Part shown: positions 51,611 through 61,769 of the stretch, piece after piece
How the letters are laid out: each line of letters starts with the position of its first letter
How positions within the stretch are numbered: the first letter of the stretch is position 1
NCBI GenBank assembly: GCA_963667375.1
Contig: OY763323.1
Coordinates: 2,728,001 to 2,792,000 of the forward strand
Direction: 5' to 3'
Source: G963556115 sp963667375
GTDB taxonomy: Bacteria; Planctomycetota; SZUA-567
Length of the DNA: 64,000 bases
Notes under the pieces: model-generated
Told to the model about the DNA's origin: nothing
What the model saw: the letters and a program-made list of their open reading frames with translations, nothing else
Databases searched by the model: none
Translations under genes and position numbers: made by a program

Positions 51611-52399
51611 ATGTCTGCTATTGATAAAATTGATTTATATGTTTTCAGCGGGACAGGTAATACTCTCTATGCTGCAAAATGCATGAAAGAATTCTTTTTA
51701 CAGCAGAACTTACAGTGTCGACTTCTACCGATTACGGCTCAGACAGTTCCTCAGGCTGTTGCCAATGATACAATGATCGGCATTGGTTTTCCTATCGCCT
51801 GTTTCTGCACATATCCGGTAGTGCTTGATTTTATCCATAAACTACCTGAAACAGCCGGAGGTGAGCTTTTTTTCTTCTCTACGATGGGTGGTTCTGATGG
51901 TTGTGTTGACGCACAGTTGTTGCCTGAATTTCGTAATAAGGGGTATAAGGTTCGTGGCTATGAGGCATTTGTTATGCCGTCAAACTTTATGCAGCATAAA
52001 ATTGTTCAGGAAAAGAATGATGAGCTCTTGGCTATCTGTGAAAAACGAACTCACGAATTCTGTAAAAAAGTTTTAGCTGGTGAGGAATTCAGGTATAGCC
52101 GGAGTTTTGCAGCCAAGTTTTATCACTGGATTTTTCATGTCGCCATGGAATCTGGTTTTGTCAATAAAACTTTTAAAGTAAAAGTTAATACTGAAAAATG
52201 TACTGGGTGTGGTTTATGTCAGAGAATTTGTCCGGTTGGTGCTGCTCTTGTAGATAATGGCGTTGTCAGTATTTCTTCTGCATGTCAGGATTGTATGCGC
52301 TGTGTCGGGTTCTGTCCAGAGAATGCACTGCGGGTTCATAAGGCCAAGCCTTACAGCGGTTGTACGCTGCAGGAGTTCAATTCCTCTTTTGATATATAG
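51611..52399 (+). CDS. EFR1-type flavodoxin-ferredoxin
   Basis: A 262-residue protein with an N-terminal flavodoxin-like domain (IDLYVFSGTGNTLYAAKCM: FMN phosphate loop SGTGNT; GIGFPIACFCTYPVVL; STMGGSDG). Two C-terminal [4Fe-4S] motifs follow: CTGCGLCQRICP and CQDCMRCVGFCP. This 'EFR1' layout is common in anaerobes. It could pass electrons between ferredoxin or flavin partners. It is 65 nt downstream of cysE and 33 nt upstream of the AsmA-like gene. Confidence 0.9.
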   Translation: MSAIDKIDLYVFSGTGNTLYAAKCMKEFFLQQNLQCRLLPITAQTVPQAVANDTMIGIGFPIACFCTYPVVLDFIHKLPETAGGELFFFSTMGGSDGCVDAQLLPEFRNKGYKVRGYEAFVMPSNFMQHKIVQEKNDELLAICEKRTHEFCKKVLAGEEFRYSRSFAAKFYHWIFHVAMESGFVNKTFKVKVNTEKCTGCGLCQRICPVGAALVDNGVVSISSACQDCMRCVGFCPENALRVHKAKPYSGCTLQEFNSSFDI

Positions 52400-52431
52400 C
52401 TGTGTCTTTTATATTTTCCAGTGGATAAATA

Positions 52432-55400
52432 ATGAAAAAAAACAATTCGACGGATAAAGTACCATCTGCAGAAGTGCAACATGACTCATATACGTTTGTT
52501 GATCGCTTGAATCATTTTTTTATTTCCTTCTCCCATATTCTGCTGTATTGCTGTTTGGGCATTATTCTGCTATGTCTGGCCGGCATGGGTTATCTTAATC
52601 TGCGCTATAGTGACGACAATATTAAAAAACTGATCATTGCTGAATTCAGCAAGAATACTCAGGCCGATATAAGCATTGGTGACTTGGATATTGCCTGGCT
52701 TTCACAGACAATTAATATTAAAAATGTTGGTATAACCGCAACATCAAATACGGATACACCTATAGTTACTATTGATAATCTAACCTTTAACTTTGATTTA
52801 GTACAGAGTTTTAAAGAAAACTCATTATACGGGCATTTGAAAATTAATGGTTTCAAATTTAATATACATCGTTTTCGTATACTCGACAGCAATACCAAGC
52901 GTGAAAAATATACTACGAATATTACTGAATCACTCAATAATTTGATTGATCTTCCCTGGAAAAAATGGTTGGGTGATATCAACTGGCGTAGGGCCGGAGG
53001 GAGTATTGAATTTACCGGTGGGGCAATTCAGATTACTGATGATCTGAATCTGCTGGAGAACTGTCTCATAAATGATATTGAGTTTCAGTTAAGCCGTAAT
53101 AATGCTGATATTCGGCATAAACTTGTCTTCAAGTCATTAACCCATAAAGAACTTATTGGAACAGCAAGTATTGTATGTGATGCCTTATTGAGTTCGCAAG
53201 CTGATAATGAAAATGATTCGAAACTGGATTTTCTAGATCAGTTAAATATTGATGCGAATCTTGTTAATATTGATGTTGCTGAATATGCGGCATATTTCGG
53301 GGTTGAAAAATTCAAATTCGGTAAAGCTGCTCTTATCTTTAAGGATCCGGTTTCGGTTAAACTCAGTGTTGATTCTAATACCATGAAAGATGTGACCGTG
53401 CTTTCTCAGATCCGTACCGATAGTCTTGGAAGTCTGGAACTGGAAAATGAGCACTTGGGGCTTACACCGCGATTACTGCTGGATCTTGCTGGTAAGTTGG
53501 ATTTTAGCAGTAATTGGACTGAAATCAAACCACTTAAGGCGGATTTGAGCTTATTTGATGCCAAAGGAAAATTATTAGCCGCAACCGCTAATGTTAATGG
53601 TAATTTCGGTAATGAGATAGTCGCTACTATTGATGCAATTTCGGATTTGACACTGTTTAGCAGCTCTGAAATAGGACACAGATTAGGGAGCACTGTAACG
53701 GGAAGATTAAACCATACTTTTGCGTTAAACTGGAAACGTAATGGTATATGGAAAGCAAATTATAATCTTAAAGGTATTGATGTAAGTACTATTATCAATA
53801 AGCAGCGAGTTACTGTGCCGGTATCCGGGGATGTAAGCTGTATAATAACCAAAAGCCTCATACTGACACCCCTGGAGGGTAATTTCAATTTCCTGTTGAA
53901 GCTTCCGTTTCTTGATTTGCAATCGGTGAAACCGGTCAATGTCAGCTTCCAGAAATCTGAAAAAATTTCTGATACTGATATTAAATTCAATCTTTATCTT
54001 GGCAAATTCTATGATACTTTTGAAGAACTCATGAAATCACTGAAGATTGGCAGAATACCGGAGATTATTGCAGGGGATCTGAATGCTGACAAATCTGGAA
54101 CCGTTAGCTGTAATCTATCATCGACATCAACACTTGCAGATTATGCCTCATCTCCAATAAAATTGAGTGCGGTTTTAAAACCAGTTGCTAGTGAGTCGTA
54201 CGATTTTAAGGTGGATGCAGGAGGCGGGACTGAGCTGCAAGTAGAGTTTTCCGGTAATATTTCCAAGAATAACAATGACTGGACGGCGCAGCTGGCTCAT
54301 ACCGGTGTCATTCAGGCCAAGCTTATCCGGGATCTTGAAAAACGCTTTGAAATTGTGCTGTCTGGTGCTGCTTTACCGTTCAATTTCACCGGATTACTCA
54401 GAGAAGCTGTAAATGCCAATATTAAATATTCTGCAGCTGACCACTTTACTGTTGCAGCCGGAATAAAAGCTCAGATAAGTGAGTTTTCGACTGTACTGCG
54501 GCAAATCGAGATTGAGCGTAAGGAATTAAATCTTCAGACTTCACTTGTTTTCAATCAGGATAATGGCACCAGAACCGTTGCTATAAATTCCTTGAATTTT
54601 ACAACTCCAGATTCCTTTCTGGATCTGAGTGCTGCCGACTATAACTTGAGTTCGATCAATCCTGAAAGCTGGAAAGCATCAATTGAGGCGCTGCCTGCGA
54701 TTAAAGGAAAGCTCTCCGTTTCAAAGAGCGATATGTCGCTGATCGGTAGAATTACCGGTAATGATATTGCGGATCTTTATTTTCGTGAGGCAACGGTCAG
54801 TGGTCTGTTTGCGAGCAGTGGTGGTGGTAAATCACATATTCAGAATTTCAAATATACTTCGATACCGCTTACTGTATTGGCTCACAAGGATTTTGATATT
54901 GATCCGGTGTTTATGACAGAAAAAATCATCAATCACGAGTGGTTCGCTATTCAGCGTTCACTCTCCGATGTCTCTGCGTATGTTTCTGCTGATCTTAATA
55001 ACTGGAAATTATTTTTGCCGCAAGTGGCGGTAAAGACAATTGCTCCCTTTGAATTTAATGCCGATTATTTTCAGTCTTCAGATAAACTGGAGGTTCATGA
55101 TTTTAATACTCTTCCAACTTCAGCAAAAGATCTTCTGTTGCCCAAGCTGCGGTTTAAAGGCAGTGTGGTAAATTTCTTCAGTAATCTGGAGCATTTTGAC
55201 CTTAAGCAGTTTTTGCTGGCGATAGATGATCATCTAGTAATTGAGTTTGCTGATATATCAGTTCCGAAATTGAAGTTACTTGCCGGGAGTACACCCGGTT
55301 CAAACGTCAGGGCGTTACGTGGCAAGGCGATAACTTTGAGTAATATAATTGTAAATCATAAACTCGGTGATAATTTTATTGAGCTTGCAGGCAGTGCAGC

Positions 55401-56670
55401 AGCAAAATTATCATATATGTCAAAGTCTTCAAGATGGCCCCTGATGGAATTAGCAGGTTCGCTCTCCAATTATAAAGCACCTTTATTGTTGCAGTTTACC
55501 GATGCCGGGATAGTTTCAAAAGGTTCTATTGATCTTACCGCTGCTGATATCACTTTTAATGCCTTATCGCCTTATCATTATTACAAAGCGCTGAAGCAAC
55601 CTTTGAAATTAGATTACAATGCAGGTCTGAATTTTGATGGTTCTGCTGCTGTCAGTGGCGCATCATTGGTTGGAGGACCGTTATCTGTTGAATTGAATAA
55701 TATGATTTTTAAACCGGTTCGTGATAGGTTCGCGCTCACTGTGGATTCGATAAAACTTGACGGGCCTTTCTCAATAAATATGGATAAGTTGAGTCTTGAC
55801 AGCTATAAAGACCAAGTACTTGCTGATATTTCTATCGCGCCGGTCGATTTATCAAAGTTGCAGAATAGTCTGAATCTGAGTGTTCCGCTTCAGCTTTCAG
55901 GGAGTATCAATGGAGTGCAGGCTCATATTGATGATGGTTACTGGAAATATTTTGCACCGGTTAATACTGTAGTCAAACAGACACGGTTACCCAATAATCA
56001 TGCAACTATCGGTGCAACCGCAGTCACTTTGTCAGCTTTGGAAAATACTGATAAATCTGTAAGTTTTGCCTTTGCAAAAGGCGTTGCGGACGCCTCAATC
56101 AATAGTTTGAAACTTGAAAATTTAACTGTTGATAATCCGCAGGGGTTCTCAAATACCAAAGCGGTTGAGGCGGAAGCGGTTCGGATTGAACCGGACTTTC
56201 AGACACTATTCAGTGATCAGATAATTATTAATCGTATTGATGTCGATAAACTGAATGCCTATTATGAAGTTGCTTTTACTACCAATAATTTTGATGTTCT
56301 TAAAGATAATCTTAACAGTATCTTTTCCGGTAATGTGACTAACAGTAGCAGTTCGCATACCAGAAAAACACTTATTAAGGATCTTTATGTAAATAATGGG
56401 ATGGTTCGATTGAGCACAAAGCTGCTGCTTGGAGTCGCCTCAATTCCGGTTCCGTTAAATTTGCATTTAGAGAATATTGGCGGTGACAGCCCGGGGCAGA
56501 CCTTTGTTTCCAGTGTTGGCTCAATCTTCAGCAGTATCGGTAAACTGGGTGTCGGTCTTGTTGGTGGGGTCGGAGGGGTTATCGGAGAGGTCGGGAAGGT
56601 TGGAAAGTCTATACTGAAAGCACCGCTAAAATTGTTTGGAAAAGATGATAATACCAAAGATGAGGAGTAA
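52432..56670 (+). CDS. AsmA/TamB-like very long envelope protein
   Basis: A 1412-residue protein with one N-terminal TM (SHILLYCCLGIILLCLAGMGYL, about residues 34-55). An AsmA-type opening follows (KKLIIAEFSKNTQADISIGDLDIAWLSQTINIKNVGI), and then more than 1200 residues of beta-strand repeats, as in AsmA/TamB/YhdP bridge proteins that carry lipids from the inner to the outer membrane. The C-terminus has a Gly/Val-rich segment (GKLGVGLVGGVGGVIGEVG) and an acidic-basic tail. It precedes a PAP2 phosphatase by 6 nt, and both may act on envelope lipids. Confidence 0.85.
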   Translation: MKKNNSTDKVPSAEVQHDSYTFVDRLNHFFISFSHILLYCCLGIILLCLAGMGYLNLRYSDDNIKKLIIAEFSKNTQADISIGDLDIAWLSQTINIKNVGITATSNTDTPIVTIDNLTFNFDLVQSFKENSLYGHLKINGFKFNIHRFRILDSNTKREKYTTNITESLNNLIDLPWKKWLGDINWRRAGGSIEFTGGAIQITDDLNLLENCLINDIEFQLSRNNADIRHKLVFKSLTHKELIGTASIVCDALLSSQADNENDSKLDFLDQLNIDANLVNIDVAEYAAYFGVEKFKFGKAALIFKDPVSVKLSVDSNTMKDVTVLSQIRTDSLGSLELENEHLGLTPRLLLDLAGKLDFSSNWTEIKPLKADLSLFDAKGKLLAATANVNGNFGNEIVATIDAISDLTLFSSSEIGHRLGSTVTGRLNHTFALNWKRNGIWKANYNLKGIDVSTIINKQRVTVPVSGDVSCIITKSLILTPLEGNFNFLLKLPFLDLQSVKPVNVSFQKSEKISDTDIKFNLYLGKFYDTFEELMKSLKIGRIPEIIAGDLNADKSGTVSCNLSSTSTLADYASSPIKLSAVLKPVASESYDFKVDAGGGTELQVEFSGNISKNNNDWTAQLAHTGVIQAKLIRDLEKRFEIVLSGAALPFNFTGLLREAVNANIKYSAADHFTVAAGIKAQISEFSTVLRQIEIERKELNLQTSLVFNQDNGTRTVAINSLNFTTPDSFLDLSAADYNLSSINPESWKASIEALPAIKGKLSVSKSDMSLIGRITGNDIADLYFREATVSGLFASSGGGKSHIQNFKYTSIPLTVLAHKDFDIDPVFMTEKIINHEWFAIQRSLSDVSAYVSADLNNWKLFLPQVAVKTIAPFEFNADYFQSSDKLEVHDFNTLPTSAKDLLLPKLRFKGSVVNFFSNLEHFDLKQFLLAIDDHLVIEFADISVPKLKLLAGSTPGSNVRALRGKAITLSNIIVNHKLGDNFIELAGSAAAKLSYMSKSSRWPLMELAGSLSNYKAPLLLQFTDAGIVSKGSIDLTAADITFNALSPYHYYKALKQPLKLDYNAGLNFDGSAAVSGASLVGGPLSVELNNMIFKPVRDRFALTVDSIKLDGPFSINMDKLSLDSYKDQVLADISIAPVDLSKLQNSLNLSVPLQLSGSINGVQAHIDDGYWKYFAPVNTVVKQTRLPNNHATIGATAVTLSALENTDKSVSFAFAKGVADASINSLKLENLTVDNPQGFSNTKAVEAEAVRIEPDFQTLFSDQIIINRIDVDKLNAYYEVAFTTNNFDVLKDNLNSIFSGNVTNSSSSHTRKTLIKDLYVNNGMVRLSTKLLLGVASIPVPLNLHLENIGGDSPGQTFVSSVGSIFSSIGKLGVGLVGGVGGVIGEVGKVGKSILKAPLKLFGKDDNTKDEE

Positions 56671-56676
56671 GACTTT

Positions 56677-57699
56677 ATGAAATTTATGTTCGGGAGTAAC
56701 AGGAAATCTGTTTTCTTCAGTCTGCTTTCAGGGGTAATTCTGTTGGTCCTGATGTTTGTTTTTTTCTTTATGGACAGTAATATAAGTCATACTGCACTTA
56801 ATTATAAGTCGCTTGCTGAGAATGAAGAGCAGGGGCTGGGGGAATTTTTTCAGCTGGTGCGTCTTTTCGGGAAGGCGGATGTTCTGCTCTTTATGGCTTT
56901 AATTTTAGGTTTGGCCGGCAAGAGACGTTTATGCAAGCGTATAATTATTTCACTTATATTAGTTGGTGTAATGATTCATCCGGTAAAGCATCTTGTCGGC
57001 AGGGAGCGGCCTGATCACTCGTCTCACACGTCTTTTCCGAGCGGTGACACGGCGACAGCCTTTATCCTCCCGGAAATACTCACGACTTCTTCCACTTCGG
57101 TTGTCGCAAGCTCGGTTGTTGCGACCGGAGTTGCCGTGTCGAGGATCTTTTATCAGAAGCACTATCCCAGTGATGTTATCGCCGGTGCTCTGGTCGGTCT
57201 TATTGCGGGATGTCTTGGAATAGCGCTCAGTAACCGCATACGCTGGTTGCCCAGCCGTTTTCAGTTACTTATTGCCTTGACGGTTATGCTGGTGTTCTTT
57301 GCTGTTTCAGGTATTATCGATGCTCATCATCGGCATGATTTGCAGTTTATAGCGTGGTATTGTCCCGCGCTTTTACTCTTTCTCCTCCGGCCTTATGTAG
57401 TGCAGAAATATTCGGAACGCAGCAGAAAAATACTCAGTGGAAAATTATATTATTTCTTTAAAGACAGCCTCTGGGGATGTTCGTTTATCGGTATGTGCGC
57501 TATTGTTCTTCCATGGTTTACCGGTATGAACGGGTTGCGTGGACCGGCAGTATCTTTGGGGCTGGTTTTACTGGTATATGCCTCGTATATGCGTAAAGAA
57601 CTCATGGGTGCCAGAATAGGGGCGGTGCTGGCACTCAGTGCTGTGTTTATGTTTATCGGGCAGTTCTGGATACTGGTGTATCTTCTGGGAAAATTCTAA
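56677..57699 (+). CDS. PAP2-family phosphatase, multi-TM, with H-to-D change in motif 2
   Basis: A 340-residue membrane phosphatase. Motif 1 is K-x6-RP (KHLVGRERP), motif 2 reads FPSGDTATA with the usual PSGH His replaced by Asp, and motif 3 is SRIFYQKHYPSDV (SR-x5-H-x3-D). Long hydrophobic segments follow. The change may alter the catalytic mechanism or mark a family with known Asp substitutions. Likely substrates are undecaprenyl-PP or phosphatidic acid. It is tightly linked to the AsmA-like gene, so lipid recycling or transport is the probable setting. Confidence 0.82.
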   Translation: MKFMFGSNRKSVFFSLLSGVILLVLMFVFFFMDSNISHTALNYKSLAENEEQGLGEFFQLVRLFGKADVLLFMALILGLAGKRRLCKRIIISLILVGVMIHPVKHLVGRERPDHSSHTSFPSGDTATAFILPEILTTSSTSVVASSVVATGVAVSRIFYQKHYPSDVIAGALVGLIAGCLGIALSNRIRWLPSRFQLLIALTVMLVFFAVSGIIDAHHRHDLQFIAWYCPALLLFLLRPYVVQKYSERSRKILSGKLYYFFKDSLWGCSFIGMCAIVLPWFTGMNGLRGPAVSLGLVLLVYASYMRKELMGARIGAVLALSAVFMFIGQFWILVYLLGKF

Positions 57700-57713
57700 A
57701 AATTACCTCGCGG

Positions 57714-60700
57714 TTATTTTTTGAGCTTTTCGCATGATTCCGGCAGATCGATGAAATTATTAATTATCACTTCATACAGTTCTGAACAGCGGAAAAAGAG
57801 ATATTTCCCGCTTTCAAGGGCGCTGCTCATATAAAGCTGATAATGTCTGCGCCAGTTATTACGTTCGGTCTCATCCAGATAGACTGCGGCTTTTTTACGG
57901 GCTTCCCTCTTTTTATTCCGCATATTCCAGCGATAAGTGGCATATGCCGCGACCAGTGTGTCGCTGGTCATAATATCAACTCCTGCTTCCGCTTTACTGC
58001 AGTCGAAACGGAAGTCTGCCAGAGTTGAGGTATAGACTTCATCACTGATCATGCTCTTTTCAAAGTAACCGGGAAGCGTAAGCCTTCCGTTTTCGATACC
58101 TGAACGTGGTGAGATTATAAATCCAAGAATGCCACAGGAAGGGCAGATCATGATATATGGCGCTTTGCGTACCAGAATCCGCTGTTTACGTTTTGCAGTG
58201 GGGATAAGTTTGGTATTGAAGAGTAACGGATCTTTGACCTCGGCATCAGATATCTGTGAATATACCATCTCGCGATTGTTAATGATGTCAGAAGAGTTTT
58301 TATAATAATCACGCAGGACAAAGGGCAGATACGGTTCTTTCAGTTTAGCCACCAGTTTGCTGTAGCGGCGAATACTTTTTACTTCATGACGAATTATGTC
58401 GACTACTTTCAAGTCAACTCCTGAGCTTTCAATATTATTAAGTGCCTTATCGCAATCTTCCAGAGTGCGCGGCAGCATCTGTTCATGAATTCGGTCAATG
58501 GTATTGTTAATTTTAGTACTTATTACTTTATAGCGCTGAATCTCCTGTTTTACCCCAGAAAGATTCTGTTTATGCTGCGGCGTTTTGGAATGTGACTTGA
58601 GTAAAGCGGTTTCCCGGTCAATTGCGTTATTGAGCTGCTGTGAAACATGGTTAAGATCATCTTCCTGTTGTTTGAGAACATCCTGAAGCAGATAATAATG
58701 AAGTTTTAGGTAGTGGTAACGTTTATAGCTTTTGTCGCACCGCCATTCTGGAGAATTACGATGATTCAACTCCAAATCCTCATTTGGTGAGGTTGGGATA
58801 TAGCCTTTTGCGGTTAGTTCAATGATTTCATCGGCATAATAAACATAGTTAGACGATGTTGAGTAGACCGGCTCGGTTAATTCTTCAGCGCAGGATGTAA
58901 GCAGAGTACAGCAGATCTCTGGAGAAATCCATTTGCTGTTGTAGCCCAATAAACCCCAGCGTAAAAATGTTTTCAGTAGCGTCTTTTCTTCTCCAGACTG
59001 CAGTGTTATTAAAAGTCTGGCGGCTTTATCATAGACTTTCCAGAATTCTCCGACCATCTGTTTTTCAATAGTGTTTATCTCTCTGCGGACAATTGTCTGA
59101 ATAAGTTTGTATTTTTTCTCCTGATTGAGCAGGTCCTGAAAACGCTTCTCGCGTTCTTCCTCATTCTTTCTATTTATTTTAAAGCGGTTTACCAGGGATT
59201 TGAGGTCTGCTCCGAGCTCTTCGATTTCATTTTTAACAGATGTAATCTTCTCACTCTGGATATTGGCGTATTCCTCAAGTGCCATCTGATAGATGCCCCA
59301 GCCGTAAACATTTTTGGAATCAATGCCATATTTTTCAAAGATAATATATAGCGGTTCATCCTGAACATATTGTGCGCAAATTTCTATTACTTCTGGAAGT
59401 ATGGAGTAGCGTTTAATAAGCAGTTCTTTTTGGCTGATTGAGAATCCGTAAGCTTCTTTAAGCTTTTTGTCGATTTTTTGCTTTACGGTTGCACTCTGTT
59501 CCTCAGACAATGTATCTGTGGCGGCGCTGTCTGCACTGGCTGTCTGAGTATTATCACTAATCATTTCTTTTAGACGTGTCAGGGCATTAGCAAGGGATTC
59601 ATAAGGCGGAATTCTGGTAACTTCAGATTTTTGCCTGCTGATTTCAGTCTTCAGAATTTCCGTCGGTTCTGAAATAGCGTTGAAAAATGCTGTACGTTCG
59701 GCATCAATATTATATATATCCTGAAATATGGTTACGATATTTTTAACCGCAGTAACAACTTCCTTAGGGAATGGCCGTGAGTTGGAATCCATGATCTTTG
59801 AACAGAAAGCTGAGATGTCAGTAGCTGCTGATACAATTTCAGGTTCAGGTAAACCAGCGGTAGCAAATGGCATTATTCTCAGCACAGCGTCTGAATCTCC
59901 AAAATCCAGATCATCGGTATCTGGAATCTCGGTAATGTCCGCATCCAGATTGTTTGTTTCTCCCTCATCGGCAGCGTCCGGTAAAGTATCAGGGTTTACG
60001 TAGATTACTTCCTCTTCGTATTCGGTGTTTTCGTTTACATCCGATATATCTGATTCTGCTGGCATATCTTCGGGTATTTCACTATCTATACTTTTGATGT
60101 CGGGGGTAATTCTTTGTGCGGGGATGACTGCCTGAGCAATTTTATCCGCTTGTTTTGCTGTCTGGATGTTTTGCGCTTTGCTAAGAGCCTGCTGCTTTAT
60201 AAGCTCTGCCGGGCTCGGCTGGTGTTCATTCAATTCCAGACCTTCAGTAGCAGCGGTAACAGCTTGCTCTGTGCTTGAACTCATCAGCACTAGCTTGGTA
60301 AAGCGTTGGGCGATCCTTTTAGCAATTTTTAATCCCATTTCCGGGCGGTTTGACAGGAATGAGTTGACTTCATTATTGGGTATAACAAAAATTTTTGAAT
60401 CTTTAGAGACTACAGCCGATTCAGTATAATTTGCACTAGTAAGGACGGCTATTTCGCCAAAAAATTTCCCCTTGCCGCTTAAAGTATCAACAAGCAGGTT
60501 ATTTCGATAAAAATCGACAGTACCTTCATGAATTAAGAACAGGTTGCCGAGGCTTTTGTCATTCTGATTATAGATATAGGTGCCGGCAGGAAATAGTTTG
60601 AGAATATTTCTGGTTGATTCGTAGGCATTATTATATTTTGCATCCTTCTGCCGTTCCAGAATGGTTTCAAGTTGCTTGGAAGTAATGTAATTTTTTGACA

Positions 60701-60845
60701 ATAGCAGACTTCCAAGGCGTGGGACTTCTTTTCCAGCCTTTTGAAATTCAAACTGCAGATGCAGACATTCTTCAAGCTGCTTGATATTAAGGTATCCCAG
60801 ATCAAGCGCAACTCGACCAAATTTTGATACGGTTTTGGGAGGCAT
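57714..60845 (-). CDS. cNMP-binding domain protein with long coiled coil, unknown function
   Basis: A 1043-residue soluble protein. Residues about 1-65 resemble the MshEN/GspE N-terminal unit (GYLNIKQLEECLHLQFEF; LLLSKNYITSKQLETIL). A cyclic nucleotide-binding fold spans about 80-190 (LFLIHEGTVDFYRNN and GKFFGEIAVLTSANYTESAV; the phosphate cassette GEIAVLTSANYTE lacks the usual Arg). A disordered acidic linker covers about 200-330, and a helical coiled-coil region with dense Glu/Lys covers about 340-880. A CPSCG motif sits near 935. I do not recognise the family. It is followed downstream by nothing on its strand for 14 nt and is convergent with PAP2. Confidence 0.8.
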   Translation of the reverse strand: MPPKTVSKFGRVALDLGYLNIKQLEECLHLQFEFQKAGKEVPRLGSLLLSKNYITSKQLETILERQKDAKYNNAYESTRNILKLFPAGTYIYNQNDKSLGNLFLIHEGTVDFYRNNLLVDTLSGKGKFFGEIAVLTSANYTESAVVSKDSKIFVIPNNEVNSFLSNRPEMGLKIAKRIAQRFTKLVLMSSSTEQAVTAATEGLELNEHQPSPAELIKQQALSKAQNIQTAKQADKIAQAVIPAQRITPDIKSIDSEIPEDMPAESDISDVNENTEYEEEVIYVNPDTLPDAADEGETNNLDADITEIPDTDDLDFGDSDAVLRIMPFATAGLPEPEIVSAATDISAFCSKIMDSNSRPFPKEVVTAVKNIVTIFQDIYNIDAERTAFFNAISEPTEILKTEISRQKSEVTRIPPYESLANALTRLKEMISDNTQTASADSAATDTLSEEQSATVKQKIDKKLKEAYGFSISQKELLIKRYSILPEVIEICAQYVQDEPLYIIFEKYGIDSKNVYGWGIYQMALEEYANIQSEKITSVKNEIEELGADLKSLVNRFKINRKNEEEREKRFQDLLNQEKKYKLIQTIVRREINTIEKQMVGEFWKVYDKAARLLITLQSGEEKTLLKTFLRWGLLGYNSKWISPEICCTLLTSCAEELTEPVYSTSSNYVYYADEIIELTAKGYIPTSPNEDLELNHRNSPEWRCDKSYKRYHYLKLHYYLLQDVLKQQEDDLNHVSQQLNNAIDRETALLKSHSKTPQHKQNLSGVKQEIQRYKVISTKINNTIDRIHEQMLPRTLEDCDKALNNIESSGVDLKVVDIIRHEVKSIRRYSKLVAKLKEPYLPFVLRDYYKNSSDIINNREMVYSQISDAEVKDPLLFNTKLIPTAKRKQRILVRKAPYIMICPSCGILGFIISPRSGIENGRLTLPGYFEKSMISDEVYTSTLADFRFDCSKAEAGVDIMTSDTLVAAYATYRWNMRNKKREARKKAAVYLDETERNNWRRHYQLYMSSALESGKYLFFRCSELYEVIINNFIDLPESCEKLKK

Positions 60846-60880
60846 AAAATCCTTACCGAAAAATCAGTAATAGTAATTAC

Positions 60881-61732
60881 TTATCTTTTGATGTTTAACT
60901 TCAAAGCACGTCCACAGTTGGAGCAGGTAATTATATTGCCGACACTGCTTATTGTCTGGCTACCCGGTGTATGGCAGCGTGGGCAGAGAAATTTTACCAT
61001 TTTGGGTTTATCTTCAGGTTGTGATGAGGTTTCTTGCTCTGCAGTATTAATGTCTGAATCAGTGTTAGGATTTTCTGCAGTATCCACTGTTTCTGACGGT
61101 GTTGTAAAGTCCTCGGAAAGCTTTTTTTCACGTTCAAAGCGCACGGTTGGGGTCTCATCTGGGGATTTTATCTGATCAAAAACCGATGCATTGTCAGTGG
61201 TATCTTGAGAAGCTGCTTTGTTGCTTGAATCTGAAAATTTTAGATAATCCGGGAGTATGTCAGGCTGATTGTCTGCTTGAGCTGTAGTGCCGTTAGCTAC
61301 AGTAGCGTTAGAGCTCCCAGAGCTCTCCATGTCTATATGTTCCAGTTCAGAGTGAGTAATGTCAGAACCAGACTCCATAGTAATAAACTCGTCAGCATTT
61401 TCTTCTTCAACTTCTTCGTAGTCAGAGTCATCATTGACTGCTTGCCACTCAACATCAGCGACGGGTTCTCCATATCTGCTGTCAGCCATTTCAGACTGAT
61501 TGTCGACAGTATTGCCGAGTAGTGGTGAGGAGAAGTCTATTTCATCATTAATATACGCTTCTGCAGAGGGGGTAAGTTCTGCAGAAGGGCAGTTAATAAC
61601 AGAGTTATCAATCTCGGTTTTATCAATATGTGCGGTTAAAACCAGTTCGAGTTTTCCATCCTTTATCTCCAGACTCTTAATATCAAAGGATTCTGCAGAA
61701 AGTTTCAGGTTAAGTTCTTTTTTAATATTCAT
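60881..61732 (-). CDS. Acidic protein with C-terminal zinc ribbon
   Basis: A 283-residue protein. The N-terminus (NIKKELNLKLSAESFDIKSLEIKDG) is beta-like. The middle is highly acidic and Ser/Thr-rich, probably disordered. The C-terminus is a zinc ribbon (FLCPRCHTPG and ITCSNCGRALKL, C-x2-C pairs). It lies 35 nt upstream of the cNMP-coiled-coil gene and is probably co-transcribed; the two may function together. No family could be named. Confidence 0.72.
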   Translation of the reverse strand: MNIKKELNLKLSAESFDIKSLEIKDGKLELVLTAHIDKTEIDNSVINCPSAELTPSAEAYINDEIDFSSPLLGNTVDNQSEMADSRYGEPVADVEWQAVNDDSDYEEVEEENADEFITMESGSDITHSELEHIDMESSGSSNATVANGTTAQADNQPDILPDYLKFSDSSNKAASQDTTDNASVFDQIKSPDETPTVRFEREKKLSEDFTTPSETVDTAENPNTDSDINTAEQETSSQPEDKPKMVKFLCPRCHTPGSQTISSVGNIITCSNCGRALKLNIKR

Positions 61733-61769
61733 AACAATTCCTCAATTGATAACGATGTGTGATAACGGA

